Counted from the stretch's first letter, positions 8,816 to 19,042 are shown. The stretch is 64,000 bases of DNA from Candidatus Uabimicrobium amorphum (GCF_009002475.1 NZ_AP019860.1:8553547-8617546), one strand, 5' to 3'. The notes: generated by a model not told the origin, from the sequence alone. A program made the numbers and translations.

Positions 8816-9462
8816 GCAACAATTCCTTTTGCATCAAAACGCACAGTACGGTCAAACTTATCGAGAACAGAGTGATCATGAGTAATCATCAAAAACGTGG
8901 TGTTGTCTATTTCCTGCCATAACAAGTTCATAATTTTTTGACTGTTCTTCGGATCAAGGTTACCCGTGGGCTCGTCGGCGATCACGATAGATGGTTTATG
9001 GATTAAAGCCCGTGCAATTGCCACGCGTTGCTTTTCTCCTTGGGAAAGATGCTGTGGTTTTTGTTTGTTTTTATCGCGAATTCCAACAGCGCTGAGTAAG
9101 TATTCCAATCTGTCCAATGTCTGTTGCGTAATCTTTTTAGATTGTAGTGTAAACGGTAGCAAAATATTTTCGCGAACATTTAGGTAATCGAGAAGCGCAA
9201 AGTTTTGGAAAACAAAACCAATATTTTGTAGACGAAATAACCGTAGTTCTTTCTCTGATAGAAGATGCGTTTTGTGCTCGCAAACGTTAATCTCTCCTTT
9301 GTGCGGGCGTAAAACGCCGGCGATCAGTGATAACAGAGTTGTTTTACCACAACCACTTTCTCCCACAAAAGCCACTTTTTGTCCACTTGCAATTTCTAAA
9401 TGAGTAAGCTCTATCGCAAAATCATTACCATAGCTAAAAGACAAATCGCGAATCACAATCAT
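8812..9462 (-). CDS. ABC transporter ATP-binding protein, LolD/MacB-like
   Basis: About 216 aa; a soluble ABC ATPase with Walker A GESGCGKTT, Q-loop FQNF, signature LSQGEKQRVAIARAL and Walker B IVIADEPTGNLDP. The LSxGE signature and ADEPTGNLD are usual in the LolD/MacB/FtsE group. The longest frame starts at 9504, but ATG 9462 (MIVIRDLSFSYG) has GGAG 8 nt upstream and begins where family members begin. It starts 1 bp after the preceding 112-aa gene and overlaps the permease, so the three genes form an operon. Confidence 0.92.
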   Translation of the reverse strand: MIVIRDLSFSYGNDFAIELTHLEIASGQKVAFVGESGCGKTTLLSLIAGVLRPHKGEINVCEHKTHLLSEKELRLFRLQNIGFVFQNFALLDYLNVRENILLPFTLQSKKITQQTLDRLEYLLSAVGIRDKNKQKPQHLSQGEKQRVAIARALIHKPSIVIADEPTGNLDPKNSQKIMNLLWQEIDNTTFLMITHDHSVLDKFDRTVRFDAKGIVA

Positions 9463-9463
9463 A

Positions 9464-9802
9464 TTATTTTCTCCACAGCAAATGTGGAACAATATATTTC
9501 GCAAAAACGTCTTTAATACGCGATATGAGACGATTCAGAGCCGTAGCTTTAAATCGATCGCTAAGGCCCTCTTTGATAAACGCAATTTGCTGTTGCCCTT
9601 TTTCTACGGTGAGTTTTACCTGTTGTTTCACATCTTCGCCATGTAAAATGACCGCTTTTTCTTGCGCCCATTTACGCATGTAAGCCTCAAGTACATCTTT
9701 GGATTTATCCCAAAGTTCAACTCCATCATCATCATTAACTATATCGTTATACATTTCTTGATAAAATTGTTGTGCGTGAGCACTTAACATATCTTTGCTC
9801 AT
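9464..9802 (-). CDS. Conserved small protein of unknown function in ABC operon
   Basis: 112 aa, mostly charged and predicted helical, with no signal peptide or membrane segment. I do not recognise the family. ATG 9802 has AGGAGT about 10 nt upstream. The stop lies directly before the ABC ATPase start, so it is the first gene of the ATPase-permease operon; an accessory role in that transporter is inference from position only. Confidence 0.6.
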   Translation of the reverse strand: MSKDMLSAHAQQFYQEMYNDIVNDDDGVELWDKSKDVLEAYMRKWAQEKAVILHGEDVKQQVKLTVEKGQQQIAFIKEGLSDRFKATALNRLISRIKDVFAKYIVPHLLWRK

Positions 9803-9918
9803 TGTCGATGTTACTCCTATGGATATGAAGAGAGTTTTATGATCGAGTTATTGTAACAAGAGCTCCGACAAAATGGATAATAAAAATTATGTTTGCTCCA
9901 TCTTGAACCGAGGATTGT

Positions 9919-10200
9919 TTATTCGATATTATGCACTTTGCAAAACATCGAAAATGTGATTTGTAGCGCGGCGTATGTTTTTGGAGATTGTTTCCACTTG
10001 TCGGCGTTTTCTATAAAATGCTTTTTGCAATCATTGCCGTTTGTTATTTGTAAATATTTTTCCCAGTACTCATAAATAATTCGCGAACGTGGACCATCAA
10101 TAATGAATTTTTCTTCTACTTTTCCGTAGTCTATTGTTATTTTATCGTTAGAAATACAAGCACTACAGCATACTATAAAAATAATAAAAATTTTTTTCAT
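9919..10200 (-). CDS. Small exported protein, possible lipoprotein
   Basis: 93 aa. The N-terminus MKKIFIIFIVCCSACIS is a short signal peptide with a possible lipobox (CSAC; weak because -3 is Cys). The mature part is polar with three Cys. No family recognised. Only a weak AGAAAG lies upstream of the ATG. The gene is isolated between the ABC operon and the tRNAs; coding status is moderately supported by the signal peptide. Confidence 0.5.
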   Translation of the reverse strand: MKKIFIIFIVCCSACISNDKITIDYGKVEEKFIIDGPRSRIIYEYWEKYLQITNGNDCKKHFIENADKWKQSPKTYAALQITFSMFCKVHNIE

Positions 10201-10251
10201 AAATATACTTGACTTTCTAAAAATTTGTGATAGTATATTCCAACCTCAATG

Positions 10252-10325
10252 GGGCGATTAGCTCAGTCGGCTAGAGCACCTGCCTTACAAGCAGGGGGTC
10301 AGTGGTTCAAGTCCACTATCGCCCA
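10252..10325 (+). tRNA. tRNA-Val(TAC)
   Basis: Cloverleaf: acceptor GGGCGAT/ATCGCCC with discriminator A, D-arm GCTC...GAGC, anticodon arm CCTGC-CTTACAA-GCAGG (anticodon TAC), T-arm with GTTCAAG. The CCA end is not encoded. Confidence 0.95.
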
Positions 10326-10333
10326 TTTTTTTT

Positions 10334-10407
<74 letters not shown>

Positions 10408-10438
10408 CACTTCAACCAAATTTAATCAAAAAATACTT

Positions 10439-10512
<74 letters not shown>

Positions 10513-10565
10513 CCACACTTACCAAAGATTTCAAACCCAAAACAACCGCACAAAACTTCATAAAT

Positions 10566-11903
10566 CTATTTTTTCTTCTGTAAACTTGCAACTAAATTAC
10601 CCTGTTCATATTTTACCATATGCCCATCTTTATCTACCCACATATTGATTTTATAGAACGGCGTCTTTAGCTCGTAAATATATGTACCACCTTTGAGCTT
10701 TTTTAGTGGTGAGAACAACGCCTTGGTAAGTTGCAGTCTCCGAGGATGAAATATGTATACACTAATTTCGTTTTTCAAAGAAAAGGGGAGTTGCGAGGCA
10801 AATGCCGCAAAATGATGGTAGGAATTGTTATCGAGAAAGAGATAATCCACCCCAAGAGGAATCAAACGCTCAATGATGTGTGTATCTTTTTGGAATCTAG
10901 CCTTTACACCACTTTTCTTAAAAACACATGATGCCTGGACAGTGACCTTCCCCTCTTCATTTTTCTGCTTTAGTTCGTAAGATAACGGTTTTAAATTTTC
11001 GTCATATTCTGTTTTTGAAGTAAAAGAAGATCTTTGCAAATTGCCAAGAGCAGTCACTTGATAAACTTTTTTTTGCGCGTCAAAGTGTACAAAAAATTCC
11101 GTAATTCCCGTTTTTTTTCCTGCGGTTTTGGTCACATAGCGATACATTTGCCCTGATTTAAAAGGAAATTCTCTAATCTTTGGCAAAGAAATCACATCTT
11201 CTTCGACCATTACTTTTTCATCACTAAGCTCTATGACAGTACTATTAATTTGGTGTTGTTTTATCCGTAAAATTCTTTTTTTGTCCTGTGATAGCCAGAA
11301 AGTGAGTTTGCTGGCATTTGGTTTTTCCATTTTAAAAACGTGACTTTTGTGGCGTTTACCCGCAATTTTGATATTGCGCATCCCAAGGGGAATAATGGTC
11401 ATTTTTGTCGAAGGTATACTCGAAGACTTCGGATTGATACTTTGCGGTTCTACCACAAAAGTAGATATGGGAAATTGTTCGCACTTTGCGAATATAGGCA
11501 ACAATGAAAAATAGTTAGTGACCACGGTAACACCGCTACGAACAGGTAACTCTACATTGATTGCTGGCTTCGAAGAATTGGACAAAATTTTTACGCTATT
11601 TTCAGAAAACAAATACTGCTGTTGTTCGGCCGCCAAATTCCTTTGATACTCAAGTAAATAGGCCATAACCTTATTGGTACTTTTGCTAGTGATGGTTTTT
11701 TCATCGATAACGTATTTATTCCCTTGTACGTTGAAAACCGACCAACTTTCATTGATAAAAGCCGGCTTTCCTTGATAGTCTAACTCGGTAAAGCGCACAT
11801 GTATGTAACCTGCCGACGCCTTGTCTCCTATGCTAACTTTATAATACAAATCTTCGCCAAACACAAAAGACAACATGCACAATATCAATACTATTTTTTT
11901 CAT
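10566..11903 (-). CDS. Exported protein with duplicated DUF3108-like domains
   Basis: 445 aa with a signal peptide (MKKIVLILCMLSFVFGEDL, cleavage after about residue 16). The beta-rich body appears to have two similar halves: each begins with an aromatic segment (LYYKVSIGDKASAG near 18; GQMYRYVTKTAGKKTG in the second half) and ends with a PFYKINMWVD-like strand. This resembles DUF3108/LolA-like beta-sheet proteins, but assignment is by pattern only. AAAGGATAAAAACA precedes the ATG. It starts 12 bp after the RNase Z-like gene, so it is probably co-transcribed. Probably periplasmic; function unknown. Confidence 0.7.
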   Translation of the reverse strand: MKKIVLILCMLSFVFGEDLYYKVSIGDKASAGYIHVRFTELDYQGKPAFINESWSVFNVQGNKYVIDEKTITSKSTNKVMAYLLEYQRNLAAEQQQYLFSENSVKILSNSSKPAINVELPVRSGVTVVTNYFSLLPIFAKCEQFPISTFVVEPQSINPKSSSIPSTKMTIIPLGMRNIKIAGKRHKSHVFKMEKPNASKLTFWLSQDKKRILRIKQHQINSTVIELSDEKVMVEEDVISLPKIREFPFKSGQMYRYVTKTAGKKTGITEFFVHFDAQKKVYQVTALGNLQRSSFTSKTEYDENLKPLSYELKQKNEEGKVTVQASCVFKKSGVKARFQKDTHIIERLIPLGVDYLFLDNNSYHHFAAFASQLPFSLKNEISVYIFHPRRLQLTKALFSPLKKLKGGTYIYELKTPFYKINMWVDKDGHMVKYEQGNLVASLQKKK

Positions 11904-11915
11904 TGTTTTTATCCT

Positions 11916-12797
11916 TTAATTTTCTATTTGGATTTGCTTGAAATCGGAAGGATAGAAGTGTGGGTAAATGTAATGTATGGGTATTTCAACATTATTTGCG
12001 GTAATTATTTCGTAAATTTTATCTTTCACTTGTTGATGAGAGTAACGAGAAGAAAAGTGAAATAAAGCGAGACAAGCCACTTGCGCCTTTATGGCCAATT
12101 CACATGCTTCTTCCACTGTCGCATGCGTATTTTCTTCGCGATCACTACCTAACACAAAAGTGGCATCGTGAAGTAAAACTTCTGCATTTTGTACGATAGA
12201 AACGTCAAGAGGCATTGTATCCCCACTATACACCAAAAGATTTTTGTGGTACTCTTCGTGGATGGCTTCGCGTCCAAGATCTTTTATACAAGCAATCAAT
12301 TCTTGTTGCGGTAAACCTTTATACTCGCTCTTTAAACGTTTGCGTTTCTCAATAATTTTATACCCTAACGATAGAGTTCCCATATGGTCGGAAGCAAAGG
12401 CTTCTACAAAGCGATTGGCATTGAGAGAAATTTGATCTCCTGGACGAAGACCTTTCCATGTCAAAACGAAAGGCAATTTAGGAATCGAAACGTCTAGATA
12501 TTCTTTAAATTGTAAAATTTGCGAATCTTTTTCGGGATAGTATATACTCAAAGGTTTGGTAATATCTCCCATAGAAGAGGCTCGCGATTTGATTAAACCG
12601 GGTAACCCGCCAATGTGATCCCCGTGATTGTGAGAAATAAAGATATGATCTATACCATAGATCATGTTACGCAAAGCAAGACTAACGCCTTCTCCTGCAT
12701 CAAAAAGAATATGATCAGGACGATAATAAAACCATGTGGAGTATTTTGCGCGGGAATATCCACAAATGTTTTTCATAATTTCGTGAGAAAGAGACAT
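11916..12797 (-). CDS. MBL-fold hydrolase, ribonuclease Z-like
   Basis: 293 aa. The metallo-beta-lactamase motif SHNHGDH (His56, His58, Asp60, His61) follows the ILFDAGEGV strand, with later ligands in YSGDTMP and LFHFSSRY. The ordering and the SHxHxDH-plus-late-His pattern match the RNase Z/ElaC-like group that processes tRNA 3' ends, and the nearby tRNAs, two without encoded CCA, are compatible with such an enzyme. The N-terminus is shorter than in classical RNase Z and lacks the exosite arm, so another phosphodiesterase activity is possible. No clear Shine-Dalgarno; ATG 12797 or the internal ATG at codon 8 could serve. Confidence 0.8.
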   Translation of the reverse strand: MSLSHEIMKNICGYSRAKYSTWFYYRPDHILFDAGEGVSLALRNMIYGIDHIFISHNHGDHIGGLPGLIKSRASSMGDITKPLSIYYPEKDSQILQFKEYLDVSIPKLPFVLTWKGLRPGDQISLNANRFVEAFASDHMGTLSLGYKIIEKRKRLKSEYKGLPQQELIACIKDLGREAIHEEYHKNLLVYSGDTMPLDVSIVQNAEVLLHDATFVLGSDREENTHATVEEACELAIKAQVACLALFHFSSRYSHQQVKDKIYEIITANNVEIPIHYIYPHFYPSDFKQIQIEN

Positions 12798-12897
12798 GAT
12801 TTTTCATTTTAAAAATAGTTAAATATAAGTAGGTAAATTTTTACTCAGGTTAACTTGGACATTCGCAATTGTCAATTTTTTTTTACAACGGAATCAT

Positions 12898-13983
12898 ATG
12901 ATAACTTTTTTACTACAGCATAAAACAAAATGGAATGTATTTTTTGGCATTAGTTTGTTTTTTATCTCTTTTTTAATATCCTTAGTATTGGTGTATATAA
13001 TCAAAAAATACGCCGTAAAACTACGCCTCGTAGATCCTCCTGGAGAACGAAAAATTCACACGCGTACGATGCCTCTTGGCGGTGGTATTGCCATCTTTTT
13101 TGCAATAATATTATCTTTAATTTTTACTAGCTTTCTATACCACTACATATTTTCGAACACAGTTCTTGATGTATCTAGACAAATGATGTGTATTCTCGGC
13201 GGCGGTTTTTTTATATTTTTAGTGGGTGTCATAGACGATTACATCAGCCTAAAACCACGCACGAAGTTATTGGCCCAGGTCGCCGTAGCTGCCACGTTAT
13301 TTGCCTTTGACATAAAACTAACGGTTTTTGTCAATAACGAAATCTTTTCTTTTGTCATCACCGTTTTTTGGGTAACACTTATCACCAACTCTTTCAACCT
13401 ACTCGACAATATGGATGGGTTATCCGCGGGTACTGCTTTTATTGTTGGGCTTATTCTCATTTGGGTAATGGTTCCTCTAGGCCAGTGGCAAGTCGTTTTT
13501 ATACTATGCGCACTACTCGGAGCACTTCTCGGTTTTCTCAAATACAATTTCCATCCGGCCTCCATTTTTATGGGGGATGGTGGTAGTTTGTTTATCGGTT
13601 ACACGCTTGCCTCACTCACCATTTATGCCGACTTTTACCAAACGAACTTTCCATACTACGCTGTCGCACTCCCCATTTTAGCATTTGCGATACCTATTTT
13701 TGATACCGTAACCGTATCACTCTATCGTTGGCGTGAAGGTCGTCCTATTTTTCAAGGAGACACCAATCATTTTTCACACCGTCTCAAAAAATTGGGTCTT
13801 AGTACCAAACAAGCAGTTCTTGTTATTTATTTTATCACTTTTGCCACGGGAATTAACGCCACCCTACTCTATCAAGTAGACGACTGGTTGGGAGCAATGG
13901 TAATTGTCGTACAGCTTGTGGCTATTTTATTTGTTATTCATCTATTGGAACACACGGCTTATGTCTCTAAATCTAAAGAATAA
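12898..13983 (+). CDS. Undecaprenyl-phosphate N-acetylhexosamine-1-phosphate transferase (WecA/TagO-like)
   Basis: 361 aa with about 11 transmembrane helices. The polyprenyl-phosphate sugar-1-P transferase motifs are present: DDY (Asp113-Asp114), NSFNLLDNMDG with the Mg-binding Asp170/Asp173, and FMGDGGSLFIG. The HxxH-like loop near the C-terminus reads NHFSHRLKKLG, as in the WecA/TagO/RgpG group rather than MraY. It would start a lipid-linked glycan on the cytoplasmic face. The end overlaps the O-antigen ligase-like gene by 23 bp, placing both in one operon for surface polysaccharide. Confidence 0.92.
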   Translation: MITFLLQHKTKWNVFFGISLFFISFLISLVLVYIIKKYAVKLRLVDPPGERKIHTRTMPLGGGIAIFFAIILSLIFTSFLYHYIFSNTVLDVSRQMMCILGGGFFIFLVGVIDDYISLKPRTKLLAQVAVAATLFAFDIKLTVFVNNEIFSFVITVFWVTLITNSFNLLDNMDGLSAGTAFIVGLILIWVMVPLGQWQVVFILCALLGALLGFLKYNFHPASIFMGDGGSLFIGYTLASLTIYADFYQTNFPYYAVALPILAFAIPIFDTVTVSLYRWREGRPIFQGDTNHFSHRLKKLGLSTKQAVLVIYFITFATGINATLLYQVDDWLGAMVIVVQLVAILFVIHLLEHTAYVSKSKE

Positions 13984-16138
13984 AGATCGTCTGCTTCTCG
14001 TTACGCAAAACATATCGCTATTTTTCTTGTTACAAGTGATTTTACTGCGAACGTTCGTTTCCGCACAAGGTTTTGCCAACGTCCACTTGTGTTTAATTTT
14101 TTCGTGGTCAGCATTTACTTTTTTGGTGATGTATTTGCTCTTGCAACAACAGTACATTTGCAAAAATATATGGCTACATGTGACGATTTCTCTTTTGGTA
14201 ATGAGTGTACTCCTTTCCATGCTTTTTTGCCGCGATATGCACCAGGCACAAACCACAATGATGGTTTGGACAGCAGACATCTGTACGTTTTTTTGTTGCT
14301 ATTTTTGGGGAAAACAACAGCAAAACTGGCGTATTCTATTTTTCGCTATCCTTTGCGTATTTTGTGTCGAAATTACCTATGGCTTCTACCAATACTATTT
14401 TGAACTACCGGCTTTGAAATGGCAAATAGAACAAAACATTTTTCACATGGGCGCAGACGAAGGGAAGCAGCAGCTCTTAGAGGCTCGAATTCTTTCACTA
14501 CAAGCCTTTGCCCATTTTCCGCTGTCTAATAACTACGGTACTTACTTAGTGATGTATAGTTTCGTCGTCATGGGGTTATTTTACAAAGTGGCAAAGACAA
14601 AGCGCAACATCGTGCTAATTCTTTCCCTTGCCGCGATTTGCATCATCAACATTTACATCACCAAGTCACGCGGAGCGATATTAGCGATGATTGCGGTGGG
14701 TGGAATTATGTTTTTGGCATATAGTTTCTCTCACAAGAAAAAACTCTTCTACTTGGCAAGTGCATTAACAGGCGTAGCGGCGATTGTAGCCTATTTCTTG
14801 ATGACCACAACATCTTACCTAGATGTTGTGGGCAATCACAGTTTGACATTCTTAAGCCGCATGGGTTACTGGCAAACAACCATACCAATGTTCTCACAAC
14901 ATAGTCTGTTTGGCATCGGCGTTGACAATTTCTCTCAACACTTTTATCAGTACAAACCACTGTGGCTAGAGGAGGTCAACAATGCCCATAACTTTTACCT
15001 ACAATTTGCCGTAGAAACAGGAATCATGGGTACCATATCATTACTGCTTTTTGGCGTTGTTTTTGTGAAGGCATTATGCAGCAAGCAAACAGACTCTACC
15101 TCGCAAAACGATCATACTCCAAAGCGATTATTTTTTTGTAGCGCACTAGTTGCCTGTCTGTACTTATTTGTAACGCAGTCTCTCGCCATGAGCAACTCTG
15201 GAGAAGAGTATTTACAATACTTGTTCGGCAATGAGTTGATTTTACGCGCTCTTTTTTATGGCGTGATTGCGGTGGGCATTGTGCTATTGTATATCGCGAT
15301 TTTGGTAAAAAAGATACCCCTTTCCATCGTAGGCCTACGCATGGCTTTACTTGCTTTTGCGATACATGCATGTATTGACACACATTTCTACACCTATAAC
15401 CTAAGCCAACATTTTTGGATCGTCTTCGGCCTATACGCAGCGCGGATATCGCATAAGAGTCAGCATATTCCCAAATACTTGTACGTGCTATGTCTCAGTA
15501 TTGCCTTATTGTTTGTGCTATACCTGACAATACTTTCCCCACAAAACTCTCAGCAAAATCATTTTGCACAATTGGTCAAAATACAACAGACAAACGAAGT
15601 ATTCACCAAGAAATCACAAAAGTATTACGAGTTTTTGCAACGCGAATTACGCACAAACAGTGACAATGCCGATGCACATGTACGCATGGCGTTACTTCTA
15701 ATAAAATCATTGCAAATACAAATAGGTAATATCCCACATCACAAGCTTCGTTTATCAAAAGTCGCGCAAAAAATAATCGAAATAGAGCAACACATCACCA
15801 TCATAAAAGAGACGAAGTTAAAAATATTCAACGCACAGCAGTTGTTTTACCGCGAAGTGGCTGATATATGGGAAAAATTGCAGCAAAGTGACAAACAACA
15901 ACAAGCATTACGCCAAGCGGCTCAATGTTCACAAAAGGCTTTGGTCTTATATCCCACGAGTAGCTATTTTTTATTCGTGCATGCACAAATACTAGATGCC
16001 TTGGGAGAAAGTAAAGAGGCCTTTTCCTTTTACAAAAAAGCGCTGTGGTGTTCTGATATGATCTTTCCTGCGACTTATGGGTTAAACACTGCACAGAAAA
16101 AAATTGTTATGGAGCGCTTAGCGCAGAAAGTTAAATAG
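13961..16138 (+). CDS. O-antigen ligase-like membrane protein with C-terminal TPR-like region
   Basis: About 725 aa. Multiple transmembrane helices (about residues 10-530) contain the Wzy_C/WaaL segment GVDNFSQHFYQY...NAHNFYLQFAVETG, the periplasmic loop used by O-antigen ligases and polymerases. The last 180 residues are soluble and helical, TPR-like, ending QILDALGESKEAFSFYKKAL. The 744-codon frame starts at a TTG (13904) inside the previous gene; ATG 13961 is preferred and still overlaps it by 23 bp. Likely transfers or polymerises lipid-linked glycan made from the WecA-like step. Donor and acceptor are not inferable. Confidence 0.85.
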   Translation: MSLNLKNKDRLLLVTQNISLFFLLQVILLRTFVSAQGFANVHLCLIFSWSAFTFLVMYLLLQQQYICKNIWLHVTISLLVMSVLLSMLFCRDMHQAQTTMMVWTADICTFFCCYFWGKQQQNWRILFFAILCVFCVEITYGFYQYYFELPALKWQIEQNIFHMGADEGKQQLLEARILSLQAFAHFPLSNNYGTYLVMYSFVVMGLFYKVAKTKRNIVLILSLAAICIINIYITKSRGAILAMIAVGGIMFLAYSFSHKKKLFYLASALTGVAAIVAYFLMTTTSYLDVVGNHSLTFLSRMGYWQTTIPMFSQHSLFGIGVDNFSQHFYQYKPLWLEEVNNAHNFYLQFAVETGIMGTISLLLFGVVFVKALCSKQTDSTSQNDHTPKRLFFCSALVACLYLFVTQSLAMSNSGEEYLQYLFGNELILRALFYGVIAVGIVLLYIAILVKKIPLSIVGLRMALLAFAIHACIDTHFYTYNLSQHFWIVFGLYAARISHKSQHIPKYLYVLCLSIALLFVLYLTILSPQNSQQNHFAQLVKIQQTNEVFTKKSQKYYEFLQRELRTNSDNADAHVRMALLLIKSLQIQIGNIPHHKLRLSKVAQKIIEIEQHITIIKETKLKIFNAQQLFYREVADIWEKLQQSDKQQQALRQAAQCSQKALVLYPTSSYFLFVHAQILDALGESKEAFSFYKKALWCSDMIFPATYGLNTAQKKIVMERLAQKVK

Positions 16139-16140
16139 GA

Positions 16141-17214
16141 TTAAGTGAGCGACAAAATATCCGCTAAGCGCTTTTCGAATGCAGAGTGACTGTAAGCATT
16201 GATGACTTCACTGCGCAAATAGTCGCCATCATAAAGTTGGGGGCGCGCTTTGTTACTTAAAATTTGTACTAGCGCTTCTTCGACTTGTTCTGAGGAATCA
16301 GGATCTACAAGAACACCGGTTTTACCATACAGTACCGCATCACTACTTCCATCTTTGTTTCCTGCTAAATTTGGTTTGCCGCAGCAAGACGCTTCGGTGA
16401 ATACGATGCCAAAGCCTTCTTTCTTTGAGGGCATGGCAAATACGTCGCAAAGATTGTAGTAGTTAGTGATTTCTTCGTCGGGAATAAAGCCTGTGGTGAT
16501 GACTTTGTCATGAAGATTTTCGGTGACGATGATGTCTTTGATACGTCCTATATCATCACCACTCCCTCCGATAATGTAGCGTACGTTTTTCACTTTTTGC
16601 GCTACGCGGTGTAATACCGAAAGAATGGTGTCATAGCCTTTGTACATTTCCTCTTTTGACAAACGACAAATGGTCAGGATGATTTTGTCGTCTTTGTTTA
16701 AATTCCATTTTTTCATCAAATGTTGCGGACGTGGGGTTGGGGTAAATTTGTTGCTGTCTATGCATGGCGGTAGGAAACAAAAAGTATCGTCGCTGTTTTT
16801 CGTTTGCTGTTGCACGTTGTTCTTGGTGTATTCACTCACGTGTAGTAATCGCTTTGCGCGTTGTAGAGCGTATATTTTACTACGCGACATATCTATGGCA
16901 TCTATTCCGTGGCATGTTACGTAGTAAGGTATATTTAGCATTTTGCATATACTGTAGCACAAAAGAGCAAAATTGATATGCCCACATATGATCAGAGTGG
17001 GCTTATAGGCGAAAACTTTTTGATAAAAACGTGCCACAAATCGCACTTTGTTCTTTCCACAACCGTAAGAGTTTATGTCGTTGAGAGTTAAAAATGCATG
17101 TGCGACATTTTGTTTTTCCAGGGTGCCAATGAGTGAACGATTGTACATCTGAATGCCGCCAAAATACTTGGGGTTTTCTAGATCGGTGAGTAGTAAAAAT
17201 ACTTTTGGTTTCAT
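16141..17214 (-). CDS. Glycosyltransferase family 4 (GT-B)
   Basis: About 357 aa with the two-domain GT-B pattern: N-terminal FGGIQMYNRSL (acceptor side), C-terminal donor-site segment KKEGFGIVFTEASCCGKPNLAG with the EX7E motif, and GKTGVLVDP. This is typical of RfaB/PimA-like retaining transferases. The longest frame starts at TTG 17226; ATG 17214 is preferred. Its stop faces the ligase stop with 2 bp between them, so there is no room for a separate terminator. Probably part of the same surface-glycan pathway. Confidence 0.88.
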   Translation of the reverse strand: MKPKVFLLLTDLENPKYFGGIQMYNRSLIGTLEKQNVAHAFLTLNDINSYGCGKNKVRFVARFYQKVFAYKPTLIICGHINFALLCYSICKMLNIPYYVTCHGIDAIDMSRSKIYALQRAKRLLHVSEYTKNNVQQQTKNSDDTFCFLPPCIDSNKFTPTPRPQHLMKKWNLNKDDKIILTICRLSKEEMYKGYDTILSVLHRVAQKVKNVRYIIGGSGDDIGRIKDIIVTENLHDKVITTGFIPDEEITNYYNLCDVFAMPSKKEGFGIVFTEASCCGKPNLAGNKDGSSDAVLYGKTGVLVDPDSSEQVEEALVQILSNKARPQLYDGDYLRSEVINAYSHSAFEKRLADILSLT

Positions 17215-17263
17215 ATTGTCATCCAAAGAAAGTGAGACCGTACAACGGCCTCACTTAATGATT

Positions 17264-18991
17264 TTACGATTTTTTCAATGCATAGATAATGATTTGTAGA
17301 CGAATACGCCACTGGCCGTTTTTCGTGCGCCATGAATACAAATGTTGCATAAACTTTTGTCTGTCTTGAGAGTTCATACCTTGCCATCTACGACGAAAAC
17401 GACGCCCTTGTAACATATCTTCTAGGGCACTTATCGCTGCTTCGTAATTTTTTCCATTTTTGTGTAGCCTCTGAAAATGAGAAATCAACGACGTAACATC
17501 TGTTTGTCGCAAACGTCCCAAGGTCATTCCCGAAACAAATTCGGCCATCGATACCTGGAGAAATTTATAGCCTAGTTGTGCGCGAAAATGAGTGGCGTTG
17601 CTTGGCACCATCACGGTATAATATTCGTAGCCATTGACATTGCGCGACACTACATGGTGGCCTTCGAGAAGATTACCGTCCGCATAAAAACTGTATTGGT
17701 ATTTGATACCATTCATCTCCGTCTCATGGTAACGAACCGTAAACTCGATTTTGCGCCAACGATTGTTTAGCCATAAATCAACCACATATGGACCACTACC
17801 AGATCCGACAATGATGTCTTTATCCACAGAACCATACTCTTGGAAAGTAAAACGCAATTTCACCTTTGTATTGGTAGGGTACCATGTATTCACGCTAACC
17901 AGTTTATTTGTACCCAGATCGACAATTGTATGCGGATTGACAATGGCACCACTACTTTTGTCGCGAATATTAAATGCCAGTTGGCGCTTAGCACCAAACA
18001 ACATCTCGGAAATTACATACGCCTCCTCTGCTGGAGCAATATGAATTTTCTTTTTTTCAAACAGATAACCATCTTTTTTGATATTGAGAAAATACCAACC
18101 AGGCTTTACCGATTCGCCTTCTTTCACCCCACTCCAATACTTAGAGTTCACTGGTGTCAGAGTCACACGGCAACCATTCAATTTCTGGCCGCTACTTGCG
18201 GTGATAGAAAACGCTAACTTTCGCAGTTTTGCTTGCAGTTGTTGTTGAATCGTAATGGGAGAATCTACCGCTTCTACATGAAGATCATATTGTAACGTAT
18301 GGTAACCTGGCATCGAGATCACAATAGAATACAAACCTGGTGTCATTGTATCGTTTTGCTTCAGGACGCGTGTACTTTTTGGGTTATTTACCTCTGTCGC
18401 CGTTACGCTGTAACCATCGTTTACAGGCTGCGTATCATAACTAATATCAAATACAACTGGCCGCGTGTATGTCGGCTGTTGGTTTTGTTCGAGTCTCTGT
18501 AACCTCTGTAATATAGACGCATTCGCATCTTCTAATGCTTGGATGCGCACATTCTGTGCGGCAATTATGCTTTCGAGTTTTTGTACTCTTTTACGCCACC
18601 CCTCTGGTTTTTGCGGCTTTTTGTAAATAACAAGACTGTCGTCGCCAATATAAACGGTCAATCCATCAACAATTCGTATATTTTTGAGTACGATGAGTTT
18701 TTCGCTACGAATTTGCACTTTACCCCAGTGGTGTAAATTGCTCAACAGACCAAGCATGATATTTTCATAGCCTTGCACATTGCGAAAACGCGCATCGCGT
18801 GCTTGTCTTTTATTGTTGGGTTTCATAACAGAAATCACCATAAGACGCGTATTCTGCATTGGTACAACTAGCTCAATGTCCACGACTTTGCCAGCGTTTT
18901 TTGCAATGTAGTTTGCACGCTTTAATTTAATATCGGCAAATAAAAAACTACTCATTACTAACACAACAAGTGTCATTTTTTGTATACTCAT
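17264..18991 (-). CDS. Exported coiled-coil protein with PEGA-like beta domains
   Basis: About 575 aa. Signal peptide MSIQKMTLVVLVMSSFLFA, an N-terminal beta region (about 20-140), a coiled coil rich in LE/Q heptads (about 145-185, with the segment VQKLESIIAAQNVRIQALE), then at least three repeated beta-sandwich units each carrying PGxYxIxxxxxGY-like motifs (PGLYSIVISMPGYH; PGWYFLNIKKDGYL), similar to PEGA domains. The C-terminus is helical. The longer frame to 19099 has no ribosome site; ATG 18991 has AAGGATAACAAT. It is divergent from the HDAC-like gene with a 51-bp shared promoter region. Likely a periplasmic or surface structural protein. Confidence 0.75.
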   Translation of the reverse strand: MSIQKMTLVVLVMSSFLFADIKLKRANYIAKNAGKVVDIELVVPMQNTRLMVISVMKPNNKRQARDARFRNVQGYENIMLGLLSNLHHWGKVQIRSEKLIVLKNIRIVDGLTVYIGDDSLVIYKKPQKPEGWRKRVQKLESIIAAQNVRIQALEDANASILQRLQRLEQNQQPTYTRPVVFDISYDTQPVNDGYSVTATEVNNPKSTRVLKQNDTMTPGLYSIVISMPGYHTLQYDLHVEAVDSPITIQQQLQAKLRKLAFSITASSGQKLNGCRVTLTPVNSKYWSGVKEGESVKPGWYFLNIKKDGYLFEKKKIHIAPAEEAYVISEMLFGAKRQLAFNIRDKSSGAIVNPHTIVDLGTNKLVSVNTWYPTNTKVKLRFTFQEYGSVDKDIIVGSGSGPYVVDLWLNNRWRKIEFTVRYHETEMNGIKYQYSFYADGNLLEGHHVVSRNVNGYEYYTVMVPSNATHFRAQLGYKFLQVSMAEFVSGMTLGRLRQTDVTSLISHFQRLHKNGKNYEAAISALEDMLQGRRFRRRWQGMNSQDRQKFMQHLYSWRTKNGQWRIRLQIIIYALKKS

Positions 18992-19042
18992 ATTGTTATC
19001 CTTACGAATAAAGAATTTGGAAATTTTTGAATGGAGAGCTGA

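Noticed and set aside
17264..18991. Ice-nucleation or S-layer assignment for the coiled-coil PEGA-like protein
   Set aside because: No supporting repeat or signature; left as exported structural protein.
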